A stretch of 64,000 nucleotides of DNA from Filobasidium wieringae. Its lineage: Eukaryota; Basidiomycota; Tremellomycetes; Filobasidiales; Filobasidiaceae. This document shows positions 11,701 through 23,150 of this stretch, piece by piece. The stretch spans positions 934,287 to 998,286 of the forward strand of contig BCIV01000002.1 of the NCBI GenBank assembly GCA_001600055.1, written 5' to 3'. The position numbers and the translations under genes are program-made. Below the pieces are notes generated by a model that did not search any database, had not been told where the DNA came from, and worked only from the letters and a program-made list of their open reading frames with translations. Each line of letters begins with the position of its first letter. The first letter of the stretch is position 1.

Positions 11701-14700
11701 CCTATTTGGAAGGGCGTATGATGAGAAGCGATACTCCGAGGTCATTGCCGCTTGTGCTTTGGAGCGTGATCTTGAAATTTGGGAAGACAAAGATCGTACA
11801 CTTGTTGGAGAGAAAGGAACTGTGTGCAGTGGTGGACAAAAGTCAGTAGGGTTGTGTTCAAACCATCGATCCCGTCCTAATCTTACTTCGTTTTTTAGAG
11901 CTCGTATTGCGCTTGCGCGAGCGATATATAGTTCTTCTCGTACTGTTCTGTGTGATGACGTAACATCAGCCGTTGATGCGCACACTGCTCGACACCTATA
12001 TCAGAAATGCTTCAAAGGACCTCTTATGGCTGGACGTACCCTCATCCTTGTGACTCATGCCGTCGGCCTGGTCCTTTCTGGAACCGATTACGCTGTTGTT
12101 TTGGATGGAGGTACGATCACAGGAGTCGGCACACCTACAGATCTCCGCAGCAGAGGATACTTTGCTGAGGAAGAGCTTGTAGACGATGGAGAGCAGTTGA
12201 CCACTCATTTGTCCGGCAAGGGAGACCCTGCCTCTTTGCCATCCGCTGCTGATGGTACCTTGACTACGGAGAACCTAGAAGATCGTGCAGGAGAGCTCGA
12301 GAATGCTGCTAAGCAGGTCGACATAGACAACGCTGATCCTGCTGCGAAGAAGGAGAAGTTTTTCAAGGCGGAATCTCAAGCCACTGGTTCGATCGGCTTT
12401 TCAGTATATGCCACCTATTTCAAATACATGGGGTCTTGGTTTTACTGGATCTTGCTCGTTGTCCTTTTCCTAGGTTCACAAACGGCACAAATCGAAACGA
12501 ACGCCTGGATAAGAAATTGGGCCAATGCGGTCGAACATGCATATTCAGCTTTGATGCATGAAACAGTACTGGCCGTGCGCTCGTTTGGCGAACGTCACGG
12601 AATCGCTGGACACGATGATTCCCTGTATTACCTGGTCGTTTACGTTCTGATCAACGTCCTTTTCGGTGCTCTGGTCGCCGGTCGAACATTGGCTACGTTT
12701 CAGGCTTCCTTGAAGGCGAGCCATCTCCTTTACGGGCAGCTGTTGAAGGCAGTCCTTGGTGCTAGAATGCGGTTAGTCTTCGATCGTCGCCTTGGCCTCA
12801 TCATACACGGGAGCTAAGTATATGAGAACGTGTCATACCGATAGATTTTTCGATAGTACTCCCTCGTAAGTGCCTGTAAATGGTTAACACCTGAACGTTG
12901 ATCGCTAAGCAAGTTGTCTTTACCATGTGAAGCGGTCAAATCCTCAATCGATTGTCTAATGATATCCAGGTTATTGATCAACAAGCCGCTGAAGTTATGA
13001 TGCTTTTCGCGAATTCGGTATTGAACACTGCAGCAGTATTGGTTGTAGTCACCTTCGCTACTCCAGGTAAGCACGGATATTGACCACGTCGTGAGCTTTT
13101 ACTGATTTGTCGAAACCGCAGCCTTTATCTTCGCAGCCATCTTTATTTCCGGGCTCTATGGAATAATAGGAGCCTTATACAACGCCACCAGTTTAGAGGT
13201 GAAGCGGTGTGATTCCGTCACCAAGTCTCCTATTCTCGTTGGGTTCAGTGAGGTTTTGCACGGTCAAACGTCGATTCGTGCGTACGCGGACACGGCGAGA
13301 TTTACGCGAGATCTTATGACTAGGCTGGAAACCAACATGTAAGTGAAGCTTCTCATAGATCAACCGTTACAATTTCCCTGAGCTATCTTTCCTAGCCGTG
13401 CTTTCCACTTGCTTTGGCAAAACAATCGTCTACTTTCTATCTATTGCGACGTCGCTGGTTCACTCGTCATCGTGTTTGCTGCGATGTTTGTCTTGTTGAA
13501 TGACAGTCTGGATGCAGGTGGGTCGGAAATACCGTTGCTCGACAGACAAACTGCTAATGGTTGAAGGTGTAGGTGCTGCTGGTCTTTCGTTGTCATACGC
13601 CTTGACGTTTACCGACTTCGTGCTGTGGATTGTCCGTTTGTGGGCTGCGAACGAACAAAACATGACATCAGTTGAGCGATTGCGAGACTGTAAGTCAGGC
13701 AGATCGCGTCCACCGCGAGGGGACTTTCTCATTCTCATATTGGTACTCTAGATTTGAAGCTGGAGCCTGAAGCAATCCCCTCTGCTATGGAACCTCCAGC
13801 TTACTGGCCTACGAAAGAAGCAAAGATTGAGATTGAGGACCTCACTTGCGCCTATGCTCCTGGTCTTCCTGCTGTGTTAAAGAAGGTATCCTTTACTGTG
13901 GAGCCGGGTCATCGCGTTGGTATCTGCGGCCGTACTGGTAAGAACGATTTTCTGTTCGCCTCCGCAAGCTTTGATCACGATTCCTTCCACTTATGCAGGT
14001 AGTGGTAAATCTAGTAAGCCAAACCAACAACAACGGAACACGTTATATCAGCGTATCTGACTGGACTGTATCGCAGCTCTGGCTTTGTCCTTGTTTCGAT
14101 TTATCGAGGCGTCTTCTGGGAGGATCAAAATCGATGGCATAGACATCTCCACCATCACCTTGGCGGCGCTGCGAGGGCGTTTGACAATCTTGCCTCAAGA
14201 GGCACAGTTGTTCTCAGGCGTAAGCAAAGAGCTCGAATACGCTTTTAGCCGCCAGTCCTGACCAGCCTCTTGACTCCGTGTATCGTGTATGAACAGTCTG
14301 TACGAGGTGAGAGCTAAGTTTTACGATTAGTAACGTGAATCCTCTAAACGGCTTGATCTGTGCCTTCAGAGAACCTCGACCCATTTGGAGAGCACGATGA
14401 CGAGACAATTTGGAGCGCTTTACGTCGATGTGGTCTGGCTCCCCGAGCGACCCCTGGCGCTAGTGCATTGACTAGCCGAGTTGCAAGTCGAGCCACGTCT
14501 CTCAACGAAGAAGGGGATTCGGCAACCGTGATTGAGGAAAAAGTGATGATCAACAGCCTTGATGAACGAGTCGCTAAAGGAGGAGCCAATTACTCGGCTG
14601 GTCAAAGACAACTGCTCAGTCTTGCCCGAGGGCTAATCAAGCTCCAACACTCCTCCATTCTGGTTCTTGACGAAAGTACCGCAAATCTCGGTAAGTACGC

Positions 14701-15012
14701 TTCAGTTCAGATCGAGCGTACATGCTCAATCAAATTTCTGCTATAGATCACGCTACCGACGAAGCAATTCAAAGAGTATTGAAGGAGAATCTGGATGGTG
14801 TGACAGTCATCACGATTGCGCATCGTTTGCGAACTCTGATGGATTGCGATCGAATCCTCGTTCTCGACCATGGTCATGTGCTTGAATATGATTCTCCTCT
14901 GGCATTGATGAAACAGGAGACGTCTTCGTTCCGCGACCTCTGTAGACGGTCGGGAGAAGAGTCGACCTTGCTAAGAATGGCCGAGCAGGCTGAGAAGGAA
15001 CGACGTAGATGA
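8732..15012 (+). CDS. ABCC-family transporter (YBT1-like full transporter)
   Basis: Twenty-one exons: 8732-8805, 8863-9229, 9293-9955, 10016-10171, 10232-10279, 10333-10552, 10610-10693, 10755-10846, 10907-11841, 11899-12771, 12845-12865, 12933-13066, 13122-13338, 13396-13517, 13573-13689, 13752-13937, 13999-14013, 14077-14219, 14297-14306, 14370-14690, 14747-15012. The sum is 5064 nt, giving 1687 aa. Order: a hydrophobic N-terminal domain, TMD1, NBD1 (Walker A GSVGSGKT near residue 767, signature CSGGQ near 876, Walker B VLCDD), TMD2 ([22 protein letters not shown]), NBD2 (Walker A GRTGSGKST near 1435, signature YSAGQ near 1566, Walker B LVLDES, H-loop IAHRL). NBD2 resembles the vacuolar bile-acid/conjugate permease group. 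NBD1 has the non-catalytic DD usual for ABCC, with V instead of P after it. About 35 extra S/A/T-rich residues precede the NBD2 signature. Substrate unknown. Confidence 0.9.
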
Positions 15013-15189
15013 TATGACTCAGGTTCAGGTGTAGATGAGGATTACGATACACATAGATTTGCTTAACGCTTCCGCGCATTTCGTCCTTGCAGCCCGAAAT
15101 TCCTTCGTAGAGTGTCTCGCCACGTTTTCTCGCAATCTGTCCGTTGTCTTTCCTTAGCTTCTCTTTTCAATGCATGTACATGCGTCAAC

Positions 15190-16437
15190 CTACTTACCTC
15201 CAGCTTTACGCTTGAGGGCTTCATCCACCACTTCTGCATTGACTTTCTCAGTCACTATACCCCAGTTGACCGCCTTCTCCCCATACGAGAAGACGCTGCG
15301 CCATAGGATTCGCTTCTGTTCGCCCGTCCATGCAACATTGTTGTCCGCACCCTTTGTGAAATCAGGCCACGACAATGCTCCAGAAACCGTACCGTTCTGG
15401 ACGTTTGATTTCACGAAATTATCCCAATGTGTCTCTCTCATTGCGCTCTTTACCCTCGACTGTGTCTTTGCTTTCCCTTTGGTGTTCGCGGCATTGATGA
15501 CCTGCGCTATTTCCTGCCAGTTCTGAGGGGGTTGTGTATAACCCGTGTCGTAAAGGACTCGAATCATAGCCAATTGTTGAGCCGAAGTCCATCTCGTACG
15601 CTGAACCCAACCAGGTACCTTTTTCACTCGTGGAGAGGAAGAGGGAGAAGGGGTTTCAATTTCCTCCACGCTGGACGATTGCCTAGAATAGTCGTCGTCG
15701 CCGTGACCGTCGCTTGATGACAAGCTTCGAGACTCCTGTCTCATCCTCTTTCTGATGGGACTCTCCATGACGACATCTGCAGTCCGCTTAGAAAGAACTG
15801 GCGAGGGAGGTGGCGTAGCACCGGTCAGATCGACAGGCGAGGAACCTCTAACTTGAGTACGGTTGAGTACCCTCGTTATGTCTACTTGAGGTAGTTCTTC
15901 GATGCGAATGATCCTCAAATTCAAAGCCATCACTCGGTCAGCCAACCACCTCATTACAGCCTTGAAGTCCCTTTCTGTGAGCCAATTTTGTATCCCTTGC
16001 TCAGCCGCAGCCTCTGATACGGACGATCCTGCCAACCAGTAGTGCGTGAGCTCCGCCGCAAGCGCAAAGTGGTCATGAGACGGGTTCTCAATGTCCCTCA
16101 TGAGACTGTGTGGAGGTGGACCCTCCTCTATACTCGGAATGATGTATGAGTAAGCTTCTGCTAGTTCTTCCTGGCTCCAGGCATCGTTTATCACAAGGAT
16201 TGGCCCGGTTGGAAGCACTTCAGCGATTGGAAGTACTTCAGCGGTGGGGAGTGCTCCAGCGGTTGCGAATACTTCAGCAGTTGCAGGCACTTCAACGGTG
16301 GAGGGTGTTGGACTCCGGACTTGTTGCTGGCATGAGGGATTGTGTAGACCTTCCGAAAGAGCCCTGGTAGTCGGAGCCCTGACAATCCTTGGACGGTAGA
16401 CCTTGGGGATAGACAGGGAACGAGATCTGGTAGACAT
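15190..16437 (-). CDS. Hypothetical protein with Myb/SANT-like repeats
   Basis: Intronless frame of 415 aa from the ATG at 16437. The N-terminal third has short tandem repeats (AEVLP-type units, encoded near 16200-16300). A predicted globular segment follows (about 120-210), then an S/P/D-rich acidic linker with a basic KRMR patch. The C terminus has two helix-rich, tryptophan-bearing segments that look like Myb/SANT repeats: WVQRTRWTSAQQLAMIRVLY...NWQEIAQVIN, and VAWTGEQKRILWRSVF...NWGIVTEKVN. Conserved W spacing suggests DNA or chromatin binding, but this is my reading, not a recognised family. Convergent with the ABCC gene, whose stop is 178 bp away. No introns, unlike most neighbours. Confidence 0.75.
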   Translation of the reverse strand: MSTRSRSLSIPKVYRPRIVRAPTTRALSEGLHNPSCQQQVRSPTPSTVEVPATAEVFATAGALPTAEVLPIAEVLPTGPILVINDAWSQEELAEAYSYIIPSIEEGPPPHSLMRDIENPSHDHFALAAELTHYWLAGSSVSEAAAEQGIQNWLTERDFKAVMRWLADRVMALNLRIIRIEELPQVDITRVLNRTQVRGSSPVDLTGATPPPSPVLSKRTADVVMESPIRKRMRQESRSLSSSDGHGDDDYSRQSSSVEEIETPSPSSSPRVKKVPGWVQRTRWTSAQQLAMIRVLYDTGYTQPPQNWQEIAQVINAANTKGKAKTQSRVKSAMRETHWDNFVKSNVQNGTVSGALSWPDFTKGADNNVAWTGEQKRILWRSVFSYGEKAVNWGIVTEKVNAEVVDEALKRKAGGK

Positions 16438-16670
16438 TGTTGAGACGAGTATGTGAGATCAAACGTCCGCATAAGTAGGATAACCACATGACTATATACT
16501 GCTATATAGCAGTATTCGAAAAGTCCTTTGGTCCGAGGGAGAGTGATTATTAGTGATCAGCGGGGATCGTCGCTTTCACAAATCCACTCAGCCGATGATC
16601 ATTCGATCAATATGATAGATATCGACATCGTCATCATCAAAACACCAATACATATCGTGACGGTCATCAG

Positions 16671-19600
16671 CTAAATCTTGTTGTTATTATCGTCTCGGAC
16701 AGGCAGACGAGCTCGTCTCTCGCTCCGCGGCGGCGGTTTCGGCGAATTATAGGAAGGCTCTCGCTGTAGTTCCCTGGGAGGGACAAATCCCGGCTGCGCA
16801 ATCTTGTCATATCGTACATTCGTTGCTTGCCTGTTCGCGGCTGGTCGGTCCGTTGGCTTGATGTACTCAGCAAAGATCGGGTTTGGTACGACATGGGGAT
16901 CGTCCCAATTCGGTTGTAAAAGGGTGGCAAATAGGAAAGTAAAGTCCAAACCAGAGTCGCGCAGGAGCTGCAGCACGAGACGAGTCAGTTTCGATCATTT
17001 AGAAAACGCAGACTTGTAACGAACCTTGCGATTATGGTGAGCCGTTATCCTCAACGATTCATCGATGACAGCTTGATCCGAAGTAGGTCCGTAGACCTGA
17101 CGTCGAAAGACTTCCGCTAGATGTCGCACTTGTATCTCAGCCCATTCAATAAGACCTGAAACAAAGAGCCTTTGTTAGATGATTATGAGGACCGCATGTA
17201 ATGAACATGGCTAACCCGATATCATCCTGTTTTCCCGAAAAGCGGTGAGATACCAGTCGGCCGTATGTTTAAGGACCGTAAACGTCACTACATCAAGCTC
17301 GCTGATATAGGCAGGCACATCGCCAGAATACGGAATCATTCGTGTTCGTTGATGCAATAATCCCGCTCGAGCAGCCAGGAACTGACGACTGGCCAACTGA
17401 GCCTCATCCAGCTCGACAAGATAAGCGACCGATTTTATACAGAGGGATCGCTTGATATCCGGGTTCGACAGATCGTAGCCGAGTTGTCCAACGAGTTCCT
17501 TCGAAAGGGCAGTGAGACGTCCAGCAATCGCATTGTTTGGTAGTGCTTTGGTTACGGGACTGGCAAGGTGTTTCTTTCCTAGATACGGAGCAACAGATAG
17601 CTATGTAAGCAACCTGCTTACGTCATAATTTGGCCAAATATTTGGCCAAATTATTACCAAATTATGAGCTAAGCAGAACTCGGGTCCGAACTAACCTTTC
17701 TTGACAAGAGCTACCGCCTCGTCCCAGTCCCGAACAGCGATGGCCATAGTCAGATCGTCTTCGAACGTATCCAACAAACCACCACTTAGGTCTCCGGAAG
17801 ACATAGAAGTTGGCATTTTGGGTAAAGGCGGCACGTCACCGGTCCTCGCTCCAACCATCTGAGGATCGATAGCAGGGTTAATGATCTGCCAAAAAAGTAG
17901 GTTCAAGGGAATTTACCTACATCACCGGTCCACATGCTCTTCCGTCGTTCTTGCTCCCTCTCGCTGTCCTTCCGCTTCTTTGCAGCGAGATCTTCTGCTA
18001 CTTTCCGGAATGCAGCCAGTAATACTCGTTTGTCGTCAGCAAAGTTGGTGCGATAGACCAGACTCTCCTTTCCCCGTCGTATCTTGATAGCATTAGTTAG
18101 ATCTGTTCGCCGCAATGTTATCGTGAGTATCGATAACGGTGACCATATCGATTGACGGCTCACCTCCGCTATCCTTCACGTCCACCACGACTACCTCGTT
18201 CAAGTTCCAGCACCTTTCCGCAACCAACCTCCCCTTGCTCCTATCCTGATCCTTCCCCTCCTTTTCTCTGGTTTCCGCTTCATTTCTTTTCCTCTTCCGT
18301 ACCGCAACCAGCAGAAGATCGTTCAGCAAAAACAGCTCGACACTCTGCTTCACCTTGTAGGTAGCGGAATCGAGTTGCGAGAAGTTGGACGCTTCGCAAA
18401 TAAGATGTCTCCCTGGGGCGTAGGGTAAGAACTTCTGGGAACCGGCAATCTGAGTCCACAAGGCTTGCACTTGGTTTTTGTATAGGTTCTCCAAGTTGAG
18501 GACGGAATTCCGGACGGTCTTTCTTCGCTCCACTGAGACGACGCAAAAGAGGGGGGTTAGCGCCTCGATCGAGAGTATTATCTGTACCATCCGGCTCACA
18601 AACGCTGCTTGCGTCTACTGAAGCTTTCCCGATTTCATATGACCCGAACGAGTCTTCTCCGGTGCCTGTTCCAGCACCTAAGAGGCTTGGTGCCCGTTTC
18701 CACTCGTTCAGCATCTCTTTTAGCTCAAGCATGTCGTTCTCCAAGAGACCAATCTCTTTGGAAATGGTAACGAAGTGCGCGTAGCTATAACGGAACAGAT
18801 CAGTCAAGATAGGGATAGCAACGAAGCGGCGTGTAACTGACTTCGAAAAGACATTGTTTTTCAGCTGAGTACAGGTGATAATCACATCAGTATCCCTGTG
18901 TCTGCTGCATTATATATATCCACTACTTGCCTCCTTAGCGTTCTCCGCCTTTCGATCTGCTAATGCTATTTTGAAATCGGCAATCTCGTCATCTTCGGCT
19001 CCAGCTAATGTCTTCTTTATGTCTACGGAATCGAAGCGTTACCGACATGAGCCGCTGGCCTCACAAGAGAAAGGACTCTTTCGAATACTCACAGGTATTG
19101 ACGTCCGCCTTGTCGTCCTTCAATCCTTCCAGATCCCACCTCGGGCCCAACGTTCTCTCCTCTGAAGCGTAATCCTCTCGGACGGCTACGCTTCCTCTAG
19201 GTCTGACCATCTCCTCTTCTCTACTCGTCTGCCCGCCAGGAAGACCGAGAGCGGGCTGTCGGTAAGAGGAGGTGGGGCCGTTCGGGAAAGAGAAGTTTCC
19301 GAAGGTGGACGAAGCGGGTTCATTTGTAGGACTGAAGGCTGCGGAAGTATCCAATCGAAGCATAGGTACAGGAGGTGCAGGTATGGAAGGGGATGGTTCG
19401 GCGTATCTGTTACATAGCATTTTCGCAATGATTCTTCAGTCCGAGCGATTCAATGCAACAATAGGACACGTACCTCATTGACAACCTCTTCTTGATCTTC
19501 TCTCCGACTCTACTCTTCCTACTGTCTCCCTTCTTCTTTTCTTTCTCCCTATTCCTCTCCTGATTCTCTGCAGTCCTGACATAAGTCTGCTGTCTCTTGA

Positions 19601-19763
19601 TGCTCGGCTTCGTCTGCACGGAGGAGGATGGAAGTAACGATTGAGGGAGTTTGGACGTGAGTTCAGGTAAGTTGAAAGTCGCTTGTGTTAAGGTGATGTT
19701 CTTCGCTTCCTGTTGAGGGAATTCGGACATTCGCCGGTTCCGCAAACTCTGTGAGTTGGACAT
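16671..19763 (-). CDS. EXO84: Exocyst complex subunit Exo84
   Basis: Eleven exons in transcript order: 19763-19474, 19406-19093, 19022-18931, 18864-18842, 18784-18600, 18532-18164, 18102-17921, 17885-17696, 17578-17216, 17155-17025, 16967-16671. The sum is 2436 nt, giving 811 aa. Exo84 is part of the exocyst that tethers secretory vesicles at the plasma membrane. The N terminus is disordered and basic. Residues about 200-290 form the Vps51/Exo84 coiled coil (LKNNVFSNYAHFVTISKEIG, then LLENDMLELKEMLNEW). A PH-like domain follows (LWTQIAGSQKFLPYAPGRHL, VELFLLNDLLLVAVRKRK). The C-terminal cullin-repeat region includes DEAVALVKKG and GYDLSNPDIKRSLC. Odd features: exon 4 is 23 nt, intron 3 starts GC (gcaagt), intron 7 is 35 nt, and intron 8 holds a 30-bp palindrome. 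Confidence 0.92.
17625..17654. repeat. 30-bp perfect palindrome in EXO84 intron 8
   Basis: The stretch is its own reverse complement over 30 bp. The centre lies between 17639 and 17640, and the arms contain TTGGCCAAAT repeated head to tail. A further partial copy (ACCAAATTAT) follows at once. It sits wholly inside the 117-nt intron 8 of EXO84, which is longer than its neighbours. Confidence 0.95.
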
Positions 19764-20040
19764 CTTGAACGAGTATGATGCCACTGGATTGATCTAGATG
19801 ACTCGAATGATCTAAGCTAAGGTTTCCTTGACACTATTGTACTATTGTAATGTAGTAGTATACGTAGTATAGATAGTAGCGTTGTGAGTAAGTGATGGCA
19901 TGACCGGGTATCTTATTCCCACCTGGAATGCCGTCAGCAAGCGGACATCTGGCCGCGCGAGAGCGCGAGAGTTCCAGTTCACATGTCCGTCATCATCATC
20001 ATCTGTTACAGAAAACGTACACAATCGATATTACATCTCG

Positions 20041-20893
20041 TCAACTTCTTGATCTCGTCTGCTCGCACGGTAAGGTTCGCGCCTCCCACCCCCGCTGAGA
20101 CGATATCTGACGCTCTCGTGGCCTTCTTTCGACATAGCTATCATCCGAGTCTTCATCGGAAGTCGCTTCGCTCCGAGAATTCCTTGCCGCTTTACGGTTA
20201 GCACGCGCCTGGGAAGCATGGCCAGAGGCAACGCCTGAGTTGGATCTAGAGTGTGGACGTCTGATCGGAGATCGCTCCTCCTCACTGTCGCTGATTGGGG
20301 AAGACGCTGCTCTTTCTCCGACTCTGCGATCGCGACGAGAGCCCCTCGATCCAGACGGACGATCCCCCCTATGAGGTTGGGCAGTCCCGCGTCCCGCGTG
20401 ATTACTCTCTAGGTCGATCGAGTCGAAAGATTCACGACCTTTCTCGTCTTCATCGTCGGATTCTTCGTCATCTCGTTGTCTATTACCCTTTCCTTCCGCA
20501 ACAAGCTTAGTCTTCTTGTTACGAAGACGACGGCGGTACATCAATATCGCTACCGTGATTACAATCAGGCCGACAATGCCTATCTCGTGGTTGTAAGCAT
20601 TGTATACTCCCACTAGAAGACTATACAAGGAGCTCACCTGCTGCTCCGTATCCAATCAACTCAGCGTCACTTATACCGCCTGATGTCTTTTCTGTGGCGG
20701 GTATATTGCTAGATTCCGGCGCGCTTTCGCTAGTCGCAATGACAGACGCGGAGACAGAAGCCATAGCGAATGAGGACATGACGGCTGGTGACAAAGCCGT
20801 TCGAGATGGTAATTGAGGTAAAGCTGTGGCCAACTTGATCAAGCTCATTCCGGCGATCAATGAGATAAGGGGGGATGGTGTCATGTTGATCAT
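20041..20893 (-). CDS. Single-pass membrane protein with S/R-rich cytosolic tail
   Basis: Two exons (20893-20638 and 20579-20041), 795 nt, 264 aa. The start MINMTPSPLISLIAGMSLIK was chosen because it begins a signal-peptide-like hydrophobic segment; an in-frame upstream ATG at 20986 would bury it. A short S/T/A-rich lumenal part (about 30-85) is followed by one transmembrane helix (IVGLIVITVAILMYRRR), formed across the splice. The tail is acidic, then rich in Ser-Arg and Arg-Glu, probably disordered and phosphorylated. Topology suggests a type I wall or membrane protein. No family recognised. It lies 280 bp upstream of EXO84 in tandem and diverges from eIF2B alpha. Confidence 0.75.
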
Positions 20894-21269
20894 GGTGATC
20901 TGGGAGGTTTGGAAAGGGAATTTATTCAACGGCTCTTGAAGTCGGAAATGGTCGGGCGAAGGAACTTCACTGTAATGACTGATCATCTATGTATAGGATA
21001 TCGTTCTAGGTACTCTCACACGTATCGTAGCACAGGGATTACCAGCCTTGTAGGATCTTCATACAAAGGAAGATGAAACACTCAGACGTTTCAGGCCAAA
21101 CGAGAATCGCGAATCGCGCGAAGCCGGCTGGACAGACCGAGTCACGTGACAAACAACCAGTCACTCAACTAGCCTGAGGCATTCAAGCGAAACCTCCCTA
21201 GATTAGTTACAATACTTACTATTTCATACTTCGTTCAAAACCCATACGGCCTACCATCGATTCAGCAAA
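20894..21269. promoter_or_regulatory. Divergent promoter, membrane protein / eIF2B alpha
   Basis: 376 bp between divergent starts. A CACGTG lies within gagtcacgtgacaaac near 21140 and could be an E-box-type bHLH site. No TATA box is clear. Confidence 0.45.
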
Positions 21270-22881
21270 ATGACATTAGCTATGCCTCCCCTTCATCCAA
21301 TAACCGAATCGCCTGTTGTGACGCCAAACGAAGGACCGGTAGAAGTCCGATCCGGTTCTTCCTCTAGGAGCGACGATAGACAGAGCGTGGCTGCTGAAGC
21401 ATTTAACGTAAATGGGGCTTACAAAAGAGCACTCGATGATGAACAGGTGAGTGAAAAGGATGTGAAATTTCGCATCGTAAGTGAGCTGATTAGTACGGTG
21501 ATAGGTCCCGCATCCTTTAGCTGCCATTCTCGCCCTGACGCAACTAATGGAAGTCTCAACCGGTTAGTCTGCTTGTCCCTTCTTCACCTGATATCTCATT
21601 GACTGTTTCTCAACCATACTTGCCTCTAGCCTCGACATTGACCGGGCTCTTGACTGAACTGGTTGCTGCCAGGAAGAAATTGGTCGATACCCAGCCTTCC
21701 CTTGGGGTTCGAGCGGGTTGTCAGCTGTTCGAGAGGTTCGTCAGTAGTAGCGGGGCTGGGGAGGTGAGCCGGTCTCACAAAGCTGTAATCCACGAAAACG
21801 GAGGCTAATATGAATTTCCGATTGTAGGACTTCCCTTCGCATAAACGCTCGCTTATCGAACAAGGTCGCTCGTTCTGTACTGTCACCGCACCAGAATGTC
21901 GCCATAAAATCGCCGAATTAGCTGTTGGATTCATCCGAGACGATTGCGTCGTATGTGCCTCTGCATTATTGAATGGAAATCTGGTCAAAGCTAATGAAGA
22001 CGAACCGATCACAGATATTGACACATTCATACTCGAGAACGGTCATTCAGGCGTTGTTGAGAGCTCATAAGCAGAACAAGAGGATCAAGGTTTACGTTGC
22101 CGAAGCAAGGCCTCAAGGATTGGGGTGAGGCTCACTGTATTACATGAAATCACGAGGTAACGAGCTAATCCTCTACCCTACCTAACAGTCTCAAGACGCA
22201 TCAAATCCTCACCCAAGCTGGCATCCCCTGTACTGTCATTCTCGATTCTTCCATTGCCTACATTCTCGAACGAGTCGACATCGTGCTGGTAGGAACCGAA
22301 GCGGTGGTGGAATCTGGCGGACTGGTCTCTCGGATTGGAACCTCTCAATGCGCCTATCTCGCTCGAGCAATGGGGAAACCGTTTTACGCCCTGGCGGAGA
22401 GTTACAAGTTTTTGAGGTATTATCCCTTGACTCAGAGCGATCTGCCCATGCCTAAAAGCTGGGGGAGACGGATACCGCTCGAGTTTGATCAACTGGATGA
22501 GGAGGATGAGGAGGACACGGCCAGGCAATCGAGGGAGGAGGGGCAAGGACGAAGGGGGCTTTCGAGAGCGAATACCACCGCTCCTGCTACTCCTCGACGG
22601 ATCTCGCTGGCGGAGGCTGCTAGTGCTGGAGCTGGGGGACAGGGGAACAATATACCTGGGTTTGACGTGAGATGGGAGATGACGAGGGAAATGGAGGAGA
22701 AGAATCCTTTAGTAGATATAACCAGTCCAGAGTTGATCGATTTGGTGGTGACGGATTTGGGATCGAGTGAGTGCTTCGTTCAATAACACTCGGTAACTAG
22801 CACGTCAACTCATGATTTGGCTTTACCACAGTCTCGCCGACGGCGATCAGTCAATACCTAGTTGCCTTGTTCTCCTCGTAG
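21270..22881 (+). CDS. GCN3: Translation initiation factor eIF2B subunit alpha
   Basis: Seven exons: 21270-21446, 21505-21562, 21630-21763, 21828-21950, 22015-22124, 22189-22766, 22832-22881. The sum is 1230 nt, giving 409 aa. eIF2B is the guanine-nucleotide exchange factor for eIF2; the alpha subunit senses phosphorylated eIF2. Family marks in order are VPHPLAAILALTQLMEVSTA, ILTHSYSRTVIQALLRAH, KVYVAEARPQG, TVILDSSIAYILERVD, VLVGTEAVVESGG, and KPFYALAESYKFLRYYPL. The usual length is about 305 aa. The excess is an N-terminal extension of about 45 aa and an acidic, A/G/T/R-rich insertion of about 60 aa between the PLTQSDLP strand and the C-terminal NPLVDITSPELI. All introns are GT-AG. Confidence 0.93.
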
Positions 22882-23150
22882 ATGCAGTTGTATAATATCT
22901 GGTCTCGATGTTGTACCGCGGATCTTATGGTCCGCCACCCCTGTTTCATGTTTGCGGAATCAAAGTGGGCGCGTCGTATGACGAGCTTATCGACCTGATT
23001 GTTGTCGATATGCTCATCAACAGTCTACAGCGACCGACAAGCAACACATTGATACAAAGGACAACAACAAGTACACAATAACGCTATGAACGTTCAACCT
23101 GGTCGTTGATCACAGAAAATCTTCTTCTTCGCCTGGTCAATCGTTCTGAC

